Shown piece by piece: positions 34,040 through 42,677 of a stretch of 64,000 bases of DNA. The stretch covers positions 1-64,000 of the forward strand of contig SSFA01000039.1 in assembly GCA_008015155.1 (NCBI GenBank), read 5' to 3'. The DNA comes from Thiothrix sp. Its GTDB lineage: Bacteria > Pseudomonadota > Gammaproteobacteria > Thiotrichales > Thiotrichaceae. The position numbers and the translations under genes are program-made. The number at the start of each line of letters is the position of its first letter. The stretch's first letter is position 1. The notes beneath the pieces are model-generated. The model had not been told where the DNA came from, searched no databases, and saw only the letters and a program-made list of their open reading frames with translations.

Positions 34040-35269
34040 ATGAAAAATCTGTTTAAAAAAGGCGCAGTCGCAACGGCAGTTGCTGGTTCGCTGATGATCT
34101 CTGGTGTAGCGAGCGCTGATTCTGTGTTGGCTCCATTGGTAATTGGTGTTTCTGGTGGTGCACAGACTTATTTCTCCATCAAAGCACGTGGTAATGGTAC
34201 TGCTAACTTAGGTGGTACTTCCGGTTACTCTGCTAATTCTAATCTACATTATGTTTGGTTCCAAAAAGGTAAGTCAGTTGACGATTTGTACAACTTAGCA
34301 ACTCCTTGTACTGTTAGTAATAATAACGGTAAAGTATCTCCTTGGGATATGGTTTTCCAACGTGCTGTAGGTAGTGCTCCTAGTAACTTTAATTTAGCAG
34401 CAGGCTCTGACAGAAGTCAGCCAAATGGTTATTCAGCTGGTGATTTCGTAGGCTTTGTAGTAATTACTGATGTTGCTAACAAAAATGCTAACCCAGCTGT
34501 AAAAGATCTTGCCAACGAAGGTGAGTTGTCTGGTTTTGGCTATGTAGTTGATGCAGGAAATAGTTTTGTTTTAGACTATAAACTCTTAAACAATCATCGT
34601 TCAAAAATCGAAGGCGACTTTAGTGCAGGCTTTATTTCTAAAAAGTCTATCGATTATTCTTGGATGCCAACAAGCTTAGCTACTACTGAGTGGTTAACAG
34701 TTGTAACTGGCGATGACATGTTAAAAGCTGAAACAGGTGCGGGCAAGTACGATGCAACTGTTACCATTTCTCAAGATACTTTAGCTGGAAGTGTATCTCC
34801 TCGTCTTCCTATGGGCGGTTCAGGGATCTATGACAATGATGAGACTGTCATCAGTGGTAGCACTCCATTGAAAGTAACCTGTATGGGTGCTTATAATCGT
34901 GCTGCTTTCTCTAATGATCTTCAGTTAAGCGGTACACATAATGGTGGCTGGACTCGTATGAGTGTTGCTGCTAGCAGTGGTTCTACGCAAGTTGCTAGTG
35001 GTGCAATTACTTATAAAGCAGAGCTGTTAAATTTTGCTAATGCTGCTCCTGAAGCCTTATTTGGTGTTACTTCGTTTGCTTCTGGTGTGTTTGGTACTGC
35101 AACTCCAACTAAAACTGATGGTGCAATTGAGTTGTCAACAAGTGATGCTACTCCTTATGACATTTCTCCACCATTTACTAGCAAGCAAGCTGGCGTGATT
35201 TCTTTCCAACCTGAGACTAGTGGTCACTTAAGTACTACCCCAGAACCACATCCAAATCGTCCATACTAA
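34040..35269 (+). CDS. Exported Ser/Gly/Ala-rich protein of unknown function
   Basis: The 409-residue protein has a clear signal peptide (MKNLFKKGAVATAVAGSLM, cleavage after GVASA). The mature protein is rich in Ser, Gly, Thr, Ala and Asn, with two cysteines (TPCTV and VTCMG) and no obvious repeats or membrane segment. It ends in a Pro/His-containing tail. A GAGG ribosome-binding site and a strong terminator show a well-defined monocistronic gene, and the codon pattern is consistent with good expression. It resembles secreted surface or matrix proteins, but I recognise no family. It is divergent from the amine-oxidase operon across a 440-bp region. Confidence 0.75.
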   Translation: MKNLFKKGAVATAVAGSLMISGVASADSVLAPLVIGVSGGAQTYFSIKARGNGTANLGGTSGYSANSNLHYVWFQKGKSVDDLYNLATPCTVSNNNGKVSPWDMVFQRAVGSAPSNFNLAAGSDRSQPNGYSAGDFVGFVVITDVANKNANPAVKDLANEGELSGFGYVVDAGNSFVLDYKLLNNHRSKIEGDFSAGFISKKSIDYSWMPTSLATTEWLTVVTGDDMLKAETGAGKYDATVTISQDTLAGSVSPRLPMGGSGIYDNDETVISGSTPLKVTCMGAYNRAAFSNDLQLSGTHNGGWTRMSVAASSGSTQVASGAITYKAELLNFANAAPEALFGVTSFASGVFGTATPTKTDGAIELSTSDATPYDISPPFTSKQAGVISFQPETSGHLSTTPEPHPNRPY

Positions 35270-35292
35270 TCGTTTAAGATTAATATGTTAAC

Positions 35293-35317
35293 AAAAAGGT
35301 GGGATTCCCACCTTTTT
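35293..35317 (+). terminator. Rho-independent terminator after the exported-protein gene
   Basis: A 10-bp stem (aaaaaggtgg / ccaccttttt) with loop gattc is flanked by A and T runs, so it could work in both directions. It lies 24 bp after the stop. Confidence 0.85.
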
Positions 35318-35361
35318 GCTTTTATAGGTAATTAAATTATCGTTCGGGCAGATTCAAATTC

Positions 35362-37185
35362 ATGAAGAAGGTAGCTTTTTTTTTGTTGATGGCATTAAGT
35401 GTTTTTTTAGCATCGTGTCAAGATAGTTCTAATGAAAAACAGCCTATTGAAAAATTCCAACTCTTATTAGCAAAAGCCGGATTTACAGTTAATCCCACTG
35501 CTTTAGCTATAAAAAATAAATTAGTTCTGGTTTTAGGGGAAAAGAAAGGTGTTGTGTTTTATGAAGTCGGCAAAGAGCAGGTACTTTCTGAAGATCAATC
35601 TACTAAGCAATGGCTGCATTATGATGGTAAAACACTATATGTGATTTGGTGGACGACTAATGATAAGAAAGAAAAATTTCTTAAGCTCAGAGTTTCAAAC
35701 GATGATGGTCAAACATTTTCACCTGCTACTATTATTAACACTGATTTAGGTGTCTTAACCGATATTTCAGTTGCTTCCAATGGCCAGGGAGCTATAGCTA
35801 TTGCCTATACCGACGAACGCCGACCCGGATATGGTGTTTACATCAATTATTCAACAGATAGCGGTAAAACTTGGGCTAAGCAAGACTCACGTTTGGATAC
35901 ACCAGTTATTACTAGTGCTATGAAAACTGAGAATAATCAAGACATAGCTACTTTTGCAAACTCTCCTAAACTTAGTTATCTAGAAAATAAGTTAATTGCT
36001 GTTTGGCAACAAGTAGATATGACTGAGATGGGTCAGAGCATGCTGCGTATTGTTACAAAAGCATCCGATGATAATGGTAAAACTTGGGGAGCAGAATCTA
36101 ATATTTTTACAGCTCCTAATATGCAGCCTGTGGAGTTCCAAACATTTGAGAATGATAAAAAAATTTATATTTTCGCTATGTTAACTGGTGATACTCAGGC
36201 AAAAGGATTTACGGGTTTTTATAATACTGACCCTACATTTAATCAATGGACTGAGATTAATAATGCTGAGTTGGGTAGTGATTTGAGTAAAAAGACTACT
36301 AGTTGGTTTAATGGGGCTTTTAGTGGTGAAAACTTGATACTTACATTCACAGCCAAGCCTATGGATGGGACAGGAATGGTGCATGCAATGTCTGCTGTTT
36401 TATCAACAACCAATAACCAATGGTTAGGTAAAGCCAAGCAGCTTGATGCAGACAAAGGGCATGAACTAACTAAGTCTACTTTCCCTTATGTAATCGATGC
36501 AGGTGATGCGGGTGTTATGGTTGTGTGGGAGGATTACCGTTCTATAGTGCCAACTATTTACTCAGATATTAGTAAAGATCATGGAAAAACTTGGTTAACT
36601 AGTGCAAAGCCACTAACAACACCAGGCCTTTCAGTTGCTAAAGACCCAAAGCTGTTTTTAAGCCAAGATAAACTATGGTTAACTTACTTTATGGTCAAAT
36701 TAGATGGTACGAACCCAAGTGGTACTAGGGTTTACCAAGAGTTCATGAAAGGATCTGATGGCCAGTTACAACTGCCTGATATCAAAGTTGCTATGCCAGA
36801 TGCAGAAAAGTTAAGAGAGCGCTTGATCGAGCGCGCTAATAAATTCTGGGCTTTGCGTGAAGAGCGTAAGTGGGAAGAGACTTGGGACTATATGGAGCCT
36901 GTTTATCGCGAGCGTTTTGATAAAGCTCAATGGATGGCTCAGCAAGGCAAACTTAGCTTTTCAAAGACCGTCGTTGACGAAACTAGTATTGATATCAAGG
37001 GTAATTTAGCGTTTTTGATCGCTAATGTAGAGGTCAGTGTAAATCAACAAGTGAGCGAGGAAGGATTACTAGAAAGTGCACCACCCAATCAGCAGAAAGT
37101 AGATATGAAATGGGGATGGTTTTACGATGACTGGTATTTTATGCCGAGTATAGTTTTTGGTGATCACTTAGAGTATGACCGCTAA
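35362..37185 (+). CDS. Asp-box (BNR) beta-propeller lipoprotein with C-terminal NTF2-like domain
   Basis: The 607-residue protein has a type II signal peptide with lipobox LASC near residue 19. Several Asp-box motifs (S-x-D-x-G-x-T-W/F) occur: SNDDGQTF, STDSGKTW, ASDDNGKTW and SKDHGKTW, indicating a sialidase-like beta-propeller. The sialidase Arg triad and FRIP motif are not evident, so I do not call it a sialidase. From about residue 490 a small alpha/beta domain (FWALREERKWEETWDYMEP to WGWFYDDWYFMP) looks like an NTF2/SnoaL-type fold. It may be a glycan-binding surface lipoprotein. It precedes a glycosyltransferase and sulfotransferase. Confidence 0.7.
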   Translation: MKKVAFFLLMALSVFLASCQDSSNEKQPIEKFQLLLAKAGFTVNPTALAIKNKLVLVLGEKKGVVFYEVGKEQVLSEDQSTKQWLHYDGKTLYVIWWTTNDKKEKFLKLRVSNDDGQTFSPATIINTDLGVLTDISVASNGQGAIAIAYTDERRPGYGVYINYSTDSGKTWAKQDSRLDTPVITSAMKTENNQDIATFANSPKLSYLENKLIAVWQQVDMTEMGQSMLRIVTKASDDNGKTWGAESNIFTAPNMQPVEFQTFENDKKIYIFAMLTGDTQAKGFTGFYNTDPTFNQWTEINNAELGSDLSKKTTSWFNGAFSGENLILTFTAKPMDGTGMVHAMSAVLSTTNNQWLGKAKQLDADKGHELTKSTFPYVIDAGDAGVMVVWEDYRSIVPTIYSDISKDHGKTWLTSAKPLTTPGLSVAKDPKLFLSQDKLWLTYFMVKLDGTNPSGTRVYQEFMKGSDGQLQLPDIKVAMPDAEKLRERLIERANKFWALREERKWEETWDYMEPVYRERFDKAQWMAQQGKLSFSKTVVDETSIDIKGNLAFLIANVEVSVNQQVSEEGLLESAPPNQQKVDMKWGWFYDDWYFMPSIVFGDHLEYDR

Positions 37186-37200
37186 GTAAAGAGTGCCAGT

Positions 37201-37242
37201 GATGGGTAGAAGCTAGCTAGTGTTTCTACTCATCAAATTTTT
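37201..37242 (+). terminator. Probable rho-independent terminator after the Asp-box lipoprotein
   Basis: An 11-bp stem with one G-U pair (gatgggtagaa / ttctactcatc) and a 12-nt loop is followed by aaattttt, 15 bp after the stop codon. Confidence 0.65.
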
Positions 37243-37261
37243 ACTCTTGGTATGATGAATT

Positions 37262-38239
37262 ATGTATGAAGACGCTAATATTGTTGCTACTAACCACAAA
37301 ACTAATGTCTTATTTTACCGGGATTATATAAGATTTCAGGGTGGGCACTTAAAAGTTTGGCATTATTTTAATCACTTAAAGAATTCAAATTCTTATAATC
37401 CCTTGATTTGTTTTTCACAAAGATCTATTCAAGATAAGACTAATCCATGGTGTGAAGTAGATAAACTAAGCGCTTGGTCGCCTATAGGTATAGATACTTT
37501 ATTTTTAGCTGGCTTAGATTGGCAAATTGCCCTCAAAAATGATGACTTTAATAAAAATAAGATTAAGTTGCCTGTAATTAATTTAATACAAGGTCTAAGT
37601 CATGCTGAGCCAGATGATGTTAAGTATCAGTTTCTTAGCGAACGAGCTATTAGAATTTGTGTGAGCAATCAGGTTTCTGAGGCTATTCAAGCTACTGGGC
37701 GTGTGAACGGGCCTATTTTCACAATTCCTAATGGAGTGGATTTAAAGGTATCCGATGTCCCCCTTTCGATCGACGAAAAAAATATCGATATTCTAATTGT
37801 TGCTATTAAAAATCCAGAGTTAGGGTTGGCTTTTGAGCAGCGATTAACTGCAAGTTCTCAAAGCATTAAGCTGATTACTGAGCCATTACATAGACCCATA
37901 TTTCTAGATTTATTGAAAAGTTCTAAGATTTGTTTATGTTTACCTATGATGGCTGAAGGTTTTTATTTACCTGCTTTAGAAGCTATGGCTTTGGAGGCAA
38001 TAGTTATTTGCCCAGATTGCATTGGCAATAGATCATTTTGCATAGATAAATATAATTCTTTTATGCCTAGTTATGATCAAGATAGCTTATGGTCTGCTCT
38101 GCAGACAGCCTTATTACTTTCTAAAAAAGAGCAAAAAGTTATGTTAGAAAATGCCATTAATACTGCAAGAGCGCATGAGCTACAACATGAATTTAGACAG
38201 TTTCTTGATATAATGCACAATATAAAAAATCTTTGGTAA
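37262..38239 (+). CDS. Glycosyltransferase, GT-B (family 4-like)
   Basis: The 325-residue protein shows GT-B features: an N-terminal half with RFQGGHLKVWHYFNHL and NLIQGLSHAEPDD, an IPNGVDL linker motif, and a C-terminal half with LPMMAEGFYLPALEAMALE, the nucleotide-sugar E-x7-E type motif. It would add a sugar from a nucleotide donor to the surface glycan. It is shorter than typical GT4 enzymes (~370). It is AT-rich compared with the kps genes, suggesting a different history. It is followed after 4 bp by a sulfotransferase. Sugar specificity is unknown. Confidence 0.75.
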   Translation: MYEDANIVATNHKTNVLFYRDYIRFQGGHLKVWHYFNHLKNSNSYNPLICFSQRSIQDKTNPWCEVDKLSAWSPIGIDTLFLAGLDWQIALKNDDFNKNKIKLPVINLIQGLSHAEPDDVKYQFLSERAIRICVSNQVSEAIQATGRVNGPIFTIPNGVDLKVSDVPLSIDEKNIDILIVAIKNPELGLAFEQRLTASSQSIKLITEPLHRPIFLDLLKSSKICLCLPMMAEGFYLPALEAMALEAIVICPDCIGNRSFCIDKYNSFMPSYDQDSLWSALQTALLLSKKEQKVMLENAINTARAHELQHEFRQFLDIMHNIKNLW

Positions 38240-38243
38240 GTGC

Positions 38244-39101
38244 ATGCAAAATAACTTTTCTCAAAAAAATATTATACTAACAGGTATTCCACGCTCGGGC
38301 ACGACTTTAACTTGCTACTTGCTCAATAAATTGCCAAACTGTGTGGCTCTACATGAACCTTTAGTACCTTTTGAGCTTGTTGAAAAAGACAAAGAAAGTC
38401 TAATTGATTTTCTTGTTCAATTTTTTAAAAAACAGCGTAGCGAGATCATACAAACGGGTCAGGCTAGAAGTAAAAGTTTTGGTGGTAGGGTTCCAGATAA
38501 TCCTTTGGCTGGTCTAGATAGTAATACTGGTAAAAGAATTCGTATATTAGATGGTCGTTCAATACAAATAAATAAACCCCTTAATCCGGATTTTTCACTA
38601 GTAATAAAGCAACCAGCTTTCTTTACTTCAATTCTAAAAGATTTAATAGATTCGAACTGCTTTAATTGCTTTGCGGTCGTCCGTAATCCTTTATCTGTTT
38701 TATTATCATGGAACACGGTAGAAATGCCTGTTTCTCAGGGAAGGGCTCCAGCTGCAGAAGCCTTTGATTTAGAGTTAAGTAAGACTCTACAAGCTATTCC
38801 CAATATTTATGATCGGCAAGTCTATCTGCTGAATTGGTTTTTTGAACGATATCTAGAGCTATTGCCAAGAAATCATATTTTAATGTATGAACAGACGATA
38901 TCTACTGGCGGTAAATCTTTATCTATAATCCAAGAGTCTGCCTCTGGTTTTAGTGAAACACTAGCATCAAAGAATTCTAATCCCTTATACAATGAGGACT
39001 TAAAAGCATTACTTTTAAGTAAGCTTTTAAGTAAAAAAGACGCAGCTTTTTGGAGCTTTTATTCTCAAGCAGATATTTCAAATTTGGCAGTTACGAATTA
39101 G
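38244..39101 (+). CDS. Sulfotransferase-family protein
   Basis: The 285-residue protein has the PAPS loop ILTGIPRSGTTLTCYLL near residue 12 and the second motif FAVVRNPLSVLLSWN in the middle, both typical of sulfotransferases that modify sugars. An N-terminal membrane anchor is absent, so it is cytoplasmic. It lies 4 bp after the GT-B gene and overlaps the convergent DUF1566 gene by 11 bp. Like its neighbour it is AT-rich. Confidence 0.8.
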   Translation: MQNNFSQKNIILTGIPRSGTTLTCYLLNKLPNCVALHEPLVPFELVEKDKESLIDFLVQFFKKQRSEIIQTGQARSKSFGGRVPDNPLAGLDSNTGKRIRILDGRSIQINKPLNPDFSLVIKQPAFFTSILKDLIDSNCFNCFAVVRNPLSVLLSWNTVEMPVSQGRAPAAEAFDLELSKTLQAIPNIYDRQVYLLNWFFERYLELLPRNHILMYEQTISTGGKSLSIIQESASGFSETLASKNSNPLYNEDLKALLLSKLLSKKDAAFWSFYSQADISNLAVTN

Positions 39102-39639
39102 GATCACGTACTAAGCGAGCAAAGTAGTAGTCATACTTATAATTCATACTATTTTGACCATAGTTAAACCTAACACTCCAGGCATATTCACCAGCGCCAA
39201 TATAAGGAGTAGATGACCAGAAAATGCCTGAAGGTGTATCCGGAAATACAGTTAAATTTATTGAAGGTCCATAACAGGCATTTTCAATAATAGATGAAAG
39301 TTCTTTAATGTTAGGCAAACGCCAAGTCACGGCATTTGCGAAACCAATATTATTTATTTGCGCAGCCCTATCCAAAGCTTCTGGCCAGTTTAGCATTAAG
39401 GCTATATCTGAGTCAGGTTTGCATGTGTTTGTAGTTGATTGCCAAGTTTGCCCCTCAGTACATTTCTTCCATATTAGTTTCGTTTTTAAATCAGTAACAG
39501 TACCATCTTTATTATCTTGAAATTGAGTAACTGGTGTTGTGGCATTGATTAAGCCTATTTTACAGTATTGGTCTGCGCTCCATACTTCCGATTGAAAAGC
39601 TACTAGTGTAAACAGGGCAAATGTTATAAATTTATACAT
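39091..39639 (-). CDS. Exported DUF1566 (Lcl C-terminal) protein
   Basis: The 182-residue protein has a signal peptide ending at VWSADQ and a single DUF1566 domain: DGTVTDLKTKLIWKKC, then TWRLPNIKELSSII, FPDTPSGIFWSSTPY and the closing FARLVRD. The domain is related to the C-terminus of Legionella collagen-like adhesin Lcl and is widespread in surface proteins. It is downstream of a larger DUF1566 protein by 28 bp and probably co-transcribed. A binding or adhesion role is plausible; ligand unknown. Confidence 0.82.
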   Translation of the reverse strand: MYKFITFALFTLVAFQSEVWSADQYCKIGLINATTPVTQFQDNKDGTVTDLKTKLIWKKCTEGQTWQSTTNTCKPDSDIALMLNWPEALDRAAQINNIGFANAVTWRLPNIKELSSIIENACYGPSINLTVFPDTPSGIFWSSTPYIGAGEYAWSVRFNYGQNSMNYKYDYYFARLVRDPNS

Positions 39640-39667
39640 AGGATTTAGTGATTTTTCTTGATATTAA

Positions 39668-40822
39668 TTAATCATGAACCAGTCGGACAAAATGGTTGTA
39701 ATATTTTTCCCAAGGGCTCCCGCCTCCTGATTGAAAACTAATAGTCCAAACGTGCTCATTTCGGTAAGCGTAAGGAACTGAAGTCCAATAGTATTGAGCC
39801 AAAGTATTAGGAAAGTAATTCAGATCAATACTTGGCGATAAATCGTAACTAACTAATGAGTCTAGTTCAGATCGGGTTGGTAAGCGCCAATTTGTTGCTC
39901 CACAGAAGCGACTTTCTTTAACCCGATTAACAAAGGCTTTGGTGTTGCAATAGGTGCTTGATTGACCTGTGCTGAAACCGTAACAGGTATGATCACTTTT
40001 ACTACTATCATAATCGCTAGCTTTTTCATAACCAGGTAGGCCACCATAACCTACGCGTGGGTCATTTTCATACCATACATAAGTATCATCTTTATCATGC
40101 AAGCCGCCGTCGTCAGTTTTCATTTCCCAAGTCAAACCAGTCACATTGTCTTTTACGCAGCTCCATTGTGTGGCTGAGCTAGCTAGTGCATTCCCTGAGG
40201 CATCCAGTTTCGTAAAACTGAAACCTTTACGCCCATCATCATCGTTAGGAGCACTGATATCCCGTCCTGATACACCATCTTGGCCGCTAGGAACTGGATC
40301 CCCATTGCTATCTGTTAAAAGGTGGCAGACCACATTATTATTGCTAATCCCACTATGACCTCGTGCATAATCACCACAAGTAGTTACCCCTGTATCATTG
40401 ATTTTCGTCAGACTCTCTGCGGGTGGGGGCACAGGTTTAGGCTTAATAGTGATGAAAACTGTATCAGAGGCTTTAGCATTTTTTGGATCAACCGCGCTAA
40501 AGATGATCTGTATACGGGTTTTTTTGCTGAATGCCGGCGCAACAAAGCTTGCATTAAGGCTGTTCGCATTGTCGATACTGATTTTGGCTATTTTCTTAGC
40601 TGGGTGATTCCATAGATAGCTTAAAGGCTCACCTTCCGGGTCACGCGCACTAGCTGATAAGGTAACAGTATCGCCAGAGTAGACAGTTTGATCTAAGCCT
40701 GCATTAACCACAGGCTTAGTATTAGCGGCCAGCGTAGGCTCACTATAGCCCCCAATTGCTGTCAAAACAGCAATAGTCAAAGCGAGTTGCCTTGAACTTA
40801 AATCAATCAAATTTTTATTCAT
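39668..40822 (-). CDS. Exported protein with PKD/REJ-like and DUF1566 domains
   Basis: The 384-residue protein has a signal peptide (to about residue 32, TLAAN). An Ig/PKD-like domain follows with VNAGLDQTVYSGDTVTLSA and DPEGEPLSYLW, then a Pro linker. The rest is a DUF1566 domain (VTGLTWEMKTDDGG, TNWRLPTRSELDSLV, NTLAQYYWTSVPY, HFVRLVHD). PKD-like domains act as spacers in surface proteins; DUF1566 is probably the binding module. It lies 6 bp after the trypsin-like protease gene, so protease and substrate-like proteins share a transcript. Confidence 0.84.
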   Translation of the reverse strand: MNKNLIDLSSRQLALTIAVLTAIGGYSEPTLAANTKPVVNAGLDQTVYSGDTVTLSASARDPEGEPLSYLWNHPAKKIAKISIDNANSLNASFVAPAFSKKTRIQIIFSAVDPKNAKASDTVFITIKPKPVPPPAESLTKINDTGVTTCGDYARGHSGISNNNVVCHLLTDSNGDPVPSGQDGVSGRDISAPNDDDGRKGFSFTKLDASGNALASSATQWSCVKDNVTGLTWEMKTDDGGLHDKDDTYVWYENDPRVGYGGLPGYEKASDYDSSKSDHTCYGFSTGQSSTYCNTKAFVNRVKESRFCGATNWRLPTRSELDSLVSYDLSPSIDLNYFPNTLAQYYWTSVPYAYRNEHVWTISFQSGGGSPWEKYYNHFVRLVHD

Positions 40823-40828
40823 AGCGAA

Positions 40829-41734
40829 TTACTGAGCGTTTTTCCAAGTTTTTATATTTTTAAAGACCGCAGTATTAATGCGTTTCCCTCGGTTAGATTT
40901 AGGGTATTTGTAAGTGTGTATACCAACAGCAAGAATACCTTTACCATCGTCATACCAGATAGGGCTACCACTCATGCCAGCAGTGGTATCGTTGGTATAA
41001 ATCAGCCATTCGGCTGTTTGTTGACGAATTCTGTCAAACGCCACCCATTGCGTTTGTGATTTTTCACCGGGATAGCCTGCAATGGTTGCAGGTAAATCCA
41101 CGGTTTCGTTAGGTGCTGCAAAGCCTATCCAACCTGTCGTGTTGCCAATTGTACAGTTTAACTTGATAGCGCCATAGTCATAAGTCGTTAAGCCCTTTTC
41201 ACCCCAACCTGTGGTTGTGTAAGTTCTTTTAACACCGCATTTACCGTAAGGGAAGGATGTTCCACTCGCACCCGGGTAAACAGTCATATTATCTACATTT
41301 CTCCACTGCCCGGTGCTGCCACCACTATGAACACAGTGCCCAGCCGTTAATACTGTATCTGGGCTAATCAAAGCACCTGAACACAAAATATTGTCTGCGG
41401 CTATCAGTGTCATAGCACGATAAGGATAGGGGGTAGGGATAACCTGTACTCGCGTATCCAAGCCCCAAATAGCTCTTGGCTCATAGTGGTTATGCGTATA
41501 GCCAATCAGGCCCCGTAAGGCTGCCATTTCAGTATCTGTAACTGATGTTGTGTCCGCGCCACTAGTCATTAAGGTGGCAGAGCCGCCTGTTGAGCCTCGC
41601 TCAACAAGAGTACTGCCTATGGGAGCCGGTGTTGGTACGGAACCGTCGCTGGACATCATGTCATGGTTACCTGCTAAAGCAATCGAGCTAAAGCTAATAC
41701 CGATGATGGCTAGAGTGGTGTTTAAACATGTCAT
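40829..41734 (-). CDS. Exported trypsin-like serine protease (V8/S1 type)
   Basis: The 301-residue protein has a signal peptide ending at IALAGN, a possible pro-region and a chymotrypsin-fold domain. The catalytic residues are visible: His in VLTAGHCVHSGG, Asp in TTYDYGAIKLN, and Ser in TAGMSGSPIW. The sequence around Ser resembles V8-like glutamyl endopeptidases. The calcium-free, compact form is common in secreted bacterial proteases. Being first of three co-directional exported genes, it may process the DUF1566 proteins or other surface proteins. Confidence 0.88.
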   Translation of the reverse strand: MTCLNTTLAIIGISFSSIALAGNHDMMSSDGSVPTPAPIGSTLVERGSTGGSATLMTSGADTTSVTDTEMAALRGLIGYTHNHYEPRAIWGLDTRVQVIPTPYPYRAMTLIAADNILCSGALISPDTVLTAGHCVHSGGSTGQWRNVDNMTVYPGASGTSFPYGKCGVKRTYTTTGWGEKGLTTYDYGAIKLNCTIGNTTGWIGFAAPNETVDLPATIAGYPGEKSQTQWVAFDRIRQQTAEWLIYTNDTTAGMSGSPIWYDDGKGILAVGIHTYKYPKSNRGKRINTAVFKNIKTWKNAQ

Positions 41735-41771
41735 GATTGCAAGGCCTAAATAGCTATAAAACTTATTCAGA

Positions 41772-42677
41772 TCATAGGTGATCTGTAGGGTGAATAAAAG
41801 CCTTTGCTTCGTTAGTTAATTTTCCGAAATAGTTGGGCGGCTTATAGTGAGTGACAAAATCCTTATTGCGGATTCCTTGATATTCTTTAAGCATCGACTC
41901 CCAAGGATGCTCTTCAAAGCTCACATTGGTAGCCACCCCACCATGAAATTGGTGGAAAGTCGCCTCACCCAATAATAAAACAGGATAAAAACCTAGATCT
42001 TCATGGATACGATTGAAAAAGTCCAAGTTGACTAACCCGCCCCCTTTGCTAGTGAAAGCCTCATCAAAACCACCTAACTGTAAATAATCACTTCTCTTCA
42101 AGCAGAAGCAATTGCTTTCAGCAAAGGGCGAGAAAAATCCATTGCCGCTAGACAGTGCTGTGCTGGAAATAGTGAATAGTTGATAGCCGTTTCTTTGCCA
42201 ATCAATGCTTGCTAATAATTGATCTTCAACAGCTTGATTGTATCCTTCAGTCACACTCAGGTTTTGAGGCTTACTACCTAAATGCATACCCATCGTATAA
42301 ATGAAAGGATGAGGCGCTAGCCTAGTGGCTTGTAAACTTAAGCTCAGGATATTCGGCGATAAAATTCGTGCCCCATCAATACAACAAGTAATGAACTCAC
42401 CTTTAGCTAAACGAGCAGCCTGATTGAGCGCTTTGCAAGGGGATACTGAGCCAGTTTTTAGATGATGATACTGAAAATTTTGCCCAAAAGATTTCACCCA
42501 TTCAGCGTCTAAGGGCTGAGTAGAACCATTATCGATCGCTAAGACCTCGTACTCATCTGCTTGAATATTCTGTTGGTAAGCCGTTGAGAGAGAATATAAA
42601 GTGCGTTCTGCCTCACGTCGCATATTATAAAAGTTAACAATCACCGAGAGGCGGGGGCGCGATTTAAAAAGTCTCAT
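41772..42677 (-). CDS. Glycosyltransferase family 2
   Basis: The ~301-residue GT-A enzyme has RLSVIVNFYNMRREAERTL near its start, AIDNGS (the D-N/D-G-S nucleotide-sugar motif), KGEFITCCIDGARI (at the D-x-D position) and GGFDEAFTSKGGG in the acceptor region. I choose the ATG at 42675-42677 because it overlaps the upstream sulfotransferase stop in an ATGA, rather than the TTG three codons earlier. It forms a pair with that sulfotransferase. Sugar and linkage are unknown. Confidence 0.82.
   Translation of the reverse strand: MRLFKSRPRLSVIVNFYNMRREAERTLYSLSTAYQQNIQADEYEVLAIDNGSTQPLDAEWVKSFGQNFQYHHLKTGSVSPCKALNQAARLAKGEFITCCIDGARILSPNILSLSLQATRLAPHPFIYTMGMHLGSKPQNLSVTEGYNQAVEDQLLASIDWQRNGYQLFTISSTALSSGNGFFSPFAESNCFCLKRSDYLQLGGFDEAFTSKGGGLVNLDFFNRIHEDLGFYPVLLLGEATFHQFHGGVATNVSFEEHPWESMLKEYQGIRNKDFVTHYKPPNYFGKLTNEAKAFIHPTDHL

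Noticed and set aside
35362..37185. Active sialidase
   Set aside because: Asp boxes are present but the arginine triad and FRIP motif are not evident.
39091..40822. DUF1566 proteins as targets of a diversity-generating retroelement
   Set aside because: No reverse transcriptase, template repeat or near-identical variable repeat is visible in the window.
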